64,000 bases of DNA. It comes from Lingula anatina. Lineage: Eukaryota; Brachiopoda; Lingulata; Lingulida; Lingulidae. The stretch covers positions 1 to 64,000 of the forward strand of contig NW_019774914.1 of NCBI RefSeq assembly GCF_001039355.2. Direction: 5' to 3'. Positions 61,477-64,000 of this stretch are shown one piece after another. The notes under the pieces were generated by a model, which saw only the letters and a program-made list of their open reading frames with translations, was not told the DNA's origin and made no database searches. Each line of letters begins with the position of its first letter. The first letter of the stretch is position 1. The translations under genes were made by a program, and so were the position numbers.

Positions 61477-61691
61477 GAACCTTCTGACTATTGAACCTTT
61501 TGAACTATTGGATCTTGGCATCATCAAACTATCAGACCAATGAACCTTCTGACTATTGAACCTTTTGAACCATTGGATCTTGGCATCATCAAACTATGAG
61601 ACCAATGAACCTTCTGACTATTGAACATTTTGAACCATTGGACCTTGGCATCATCAAACTATCAGACCAATGAACCTTCTGACTGCTGTCA
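61477..61691. repeat. 65-bp minisatellite
   Basis: Units starting GAACCTTCTGACTATTGAAC begin at 61477, 61542, 61607 and 61672 (last partial), each exactly 65 bp apart with a few substitutions. Confidence 0.93.
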
Positions 61692-62160
61692 TGCACCTGA
61701 CAAATCATTTAACAATGAACTTATAGTAATTTCATAAATTCTCAAAACTATTTAGTAATTAAAATAAATATCAGAAACAGAAATATAGACAAAAATACAC
61801 AAAAATATCTACATTGCTCCTTCAATTTGATGTACTCAGGACATACTATGGCATCATATCTAAACTGCTAAAGATAAAACAATATCATAAAATAATCCAA
61901 TCATGGAATTAAAATTTAAAAAACAAAAATACATTTTATCAGTTTTAGGGTAAACAACAGATGTGTCACAAAGTGCTGACTATGGCAATGACACTGGACA
62001 GACACAGTGATCAGAATATAGACAGACTGAATGTGTCTGTATATAATAAATACCTGCTAAAATTTGCATTGGGCAACTTAATGACCTCACAATAACAGAG
62101 ATCATCAATAACACATCATATCTGACCTAAAATATACATTCACATTTATAAACTTTCAGT

Positions 62161-62410
62161 GATGTCTTTTTCTCTTCAGTGATGGCGTATTGTCTTCCAC
62201 AATCTCGCTACCTCTACTAGTACCATAACAGTTTCCATGCATATGGGGAAAATCACAAAATTACACACCACAACTGAGGTGAAATATCAATTCACTCTTA
62301 AACATTTCTAATGTGTCTATTCATCTTTAGTAACAGAGTATTGTCCAACACAATCTCCTTGCTTTATATACCCTGCCTCTATAGTTTCCATGCATATGGG
62401 GAAAATTGAT
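62161..62410. repeat. Diverged direct repeat of about 90 bp
   Basis: Two blocks (about 62161-62255 and 62315-62405) share the order CTTCAGT/CTTTAGT, GTATTGTC, CACAATCTC and TTTCCATGCATATGGGGAAA. Confidence 0.6.
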
Positions 62411-62422
62411 TCTTTGTGTTAC

Positions 62423-62595
62423 CTGGAACCCACATTTGTAGTGTAATTGTACTGTTCCATATAACTGGCTCCACAGGATCTGCTGTGTTTGGAAGTCTTG
62501 TTCTGGGTGGTTCTGGCAGCACTCTCTCTCACTCAGTATAAAATTGACCTCTTGGTCTGCCAGCAGCTCTTTACACAATTCCAGAAGTGTATTTG
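62423..62595 (-). CDS. Candidate single exon of unknown gene
   Basis: On the minus strand a 173-bp open segment sits between an AG acceptor (TTTTTAG) and a GTAACA donor. It encodes NTLLELCKELLADQEVNF and further helical, Gln-rich sequence ending HYKCGFQ. I do not recognise it and see no joining exon, so it may be chance or a remnant. Confidence 0.25.
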
Positions 62596-62673
62596 CTAAA
62601 AACATAAACGAAATGAGAGTAATTGTTTGCAATGCAACTGGATCATCTCTGTAACTAGAGGATCAGAGAGGCA

Positions 62674-62674
62674 N
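62674..62674. other. Assembly gap (single n)
   Basis: Falls in non-coding sequence before the last protease-like gene piece. Confidence 0.9.
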
Positions 62675-62709
62675 ACTTATTCCATGCTAATTTGTTTGTT
62701 TCTTTTCAG

Positions 62710-63174
62710 TCAAGGCCAGAGCTGGCCAGGAGGACTCAGTAAGGACTGAGAACCTATCAGGTTTGTATTAAGGCATCTTGATAATGAGCATATATATTTA
62801 TGTCTCCTTGATCTAAGCTGATGTAAGAAATAAGATCTGTCCTTTAAAAGAATGGAACAAACTCAAGTGTGATGTTTGAAATTTGGCCGATGATGGCCGC
62901 TTTTATTGGCAGTCCCATTAATAAAAAGAAATAAAGCGTATTATTAATAAACATTGAATAATGTTGATAGAATATACCTGGTTCCCTCATTTTATGTTCC
63001 ATGCCGTATTAAGCAATTTTCTTTCTTTTAGATCAGCACATTTTTTCCAAAACAGAAGCCCCTAGGAGAAAATGGTTGTTGTTTAGTATGCAAGTCTTTT
63101 TTTTTTCAGCTGAGGCCAGAGCTGACCATGCAGGACCCAGTAAGGACTGAGGACCAAGAGAGGATACAGGAGGT
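62710..63174 (+). other. Pair of similar mini-exon-like segments
   Basis: At about 62710-62759 and 63111-63174, each after a TTTTTTCAG or TCTTTTCAG-like acceptor and before GTTTGTA, two segments share AGGCCAGAGCTG, GGACYCAGTAAGGACTGAG. They could be duplicated 5' exons of the protease-like gene that follows, but no start codon is established. Confidence 0.35.
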
Positions 63175-63630
63175 TTGTAAAAAGGAGGTTTGTAATGTGA
63201 TTTATGAGCAGTGGCAAAAAGGTCCCAAAATCATTGAAACCAATTTTTTCCATGAAATTGCAATGTTGCTGGTCTTCTTGAGCACTTGGTTGACTGAAAT
63301 CTTTGGTAAAACTATTCAAGAATAAAGTGTGGCATTTGCCTCACCTGATAACGAGTTTAGGGACATGAAAGCTTAACAAATAAACCCAAATTAAGAAGAT
63401 CTAAGAAAAATCCCCTTACTGCCACTAAAAGTAATCTGCGACAAAGCTTTGAAAAATAATATACATTTCTTGAATGAGTTAAGTATCAGGTTAACACTTT
63501 AATGTTATTGGCAATACAAGTTAAATACCCCTCGGTTTTGTTAATGTACTGGTGTAAATGAATTGAGTTATTTGTATTATTCAATATTTTTATGGGATTG
63601 CTCATTTTAATATCTTGCTTTGCATTTTAG

Positions 63631-64000
63631 ATAAGACTGAAGAAGAGGATTATAAGGCCCTTAATGGTGAGGGCAAGGTAGGTATGAAAAGAAAAGGTAA
63701 CGTCCCTTCCTTATCACTTAAACGGAGAAAAATCCTTTCATGCAGTAGGTATGAAATTTCTTCTAAAACAATATTAAGTCAAAGACATGCCTGGTTGACT
63801 AGAGATGAAATAGACTTAGTCTATGGAATTTTATCAGATATGTTTCCAAAGGTAGAGAGCTTTCATGGTACTTGTGCCCTAGAGTTTGTTAAAAATGGTC
63901 ATATCTTATCCACTCCCACTTCTTCACTTGTGCAGATAGTTAATCTTAACTCCCATTGGCTTACTCTTTCCAACATTAATAGCAATATTAGCAATTGTGT
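63631..64000 (+). CDS. Ulp1/C48-like protease domain, N-terminal part (3' partial, runs off window)
   Basis: After a TTGCATTTTAG acceptor one frame is open to the window end (about 123 residues). A basic stretch (LKRRKI) is followed by AWLTRDEIDLVYGILSDMFP and VQIVNLNSHWLTLSNI. The latter is the block with the catalytic His of Ulp1-type proteases. The Asp and Cys would lie beyond the window. It may belong to a transposon-borne gene. It is less decayed than the C-terminal piece at 56439-56665. Confidence 0.62.

Noticed and set aside
1-64000. CRISPR arrays, bacterial operons, ribosome binding sites
   Set aside because: The sequence is eukaryotic with spliced genes; regular repeats found are micro- and minisatellites without spacer structure.

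Overview
The window is draft nuclear DNA from an invertebrate animal, and it contains five single-n assembly gaps (16127, 19296, 38497, 44265, 62674). Several signs agree: small exons with canonical GT..AG introns, AT-rich introns and spacers, ChtBD2 (peritrophin-A) and SEA domains, a polycystin, a rhodopsin-class receptor, and fossils of Harbinger, pogo, Penelope, DIRS-like and Gypsy elements. The mix looks most like a marine invertebrate, perhaps a mollusc or another lophotrochozoan, but the species cannot be fixed from sequence alone.

Region 1 (1-13335, + strand) holds a membrane-mucin gene, cut by the left window edge. Four shared exons encode a long cytoplasmic tail, one transmembrane helix (type II orientation), a short Thr/Pro stalk and the first half of a SEA domain. 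Three separate candidate terminal exons follow (7450, 9171 and 12462). All start in the same splice phase. Each supplies the second half of the SEA domain, a Ser/Thr mucin stalk of very different length, and two ChtBD2 chitin-binding domains. The exon boundary lies two residues before the Gly-Ser bond where SEA domains self-cleave. This swappable-ectodomain layout is the most interesting system in the window.

Region 2 (15946-22595) carries an intronless class A GPCR twice. Gap positions and overlap patterns suggest that the first, truncated copy is the other haplotype placed in line by the assembler. The two copies encode the same protein over the shared part despite about two dozen silent differences.

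Region 3 (26169-38277, - strand) is a polycystin-1-family gene. Twenty exons with matching phases encode about 1,678 residues: a REJ-like region, a degenerate GPS, PLAT, eleven membrane segments and the pore. The 5' end is missing; upstream lies gap 38497 and a block of repeats.

Region 4 (38.3-64 kb) is a repeat island. It contains palindromic and tandem repeats, several MITE families, two related Harbinger nuclease relics, a Penelope 3' end, a pogo relic, YqaJ-nuclease pieces, a DIRS-like gag piece, Ulp1-like protease pieces, a P2X7-like/integrase chimera, a kinase fragment, a tRNA-derived SINE and a 65-bp minisatellite. One small three-exon Myb/SANT (NAIF1-like) gene within it may be intact. 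The shared family relationships between its Myb protein, the Harbinger nucleases and the TTA-flanked MITEs suggest repeated Harbinger activity here.
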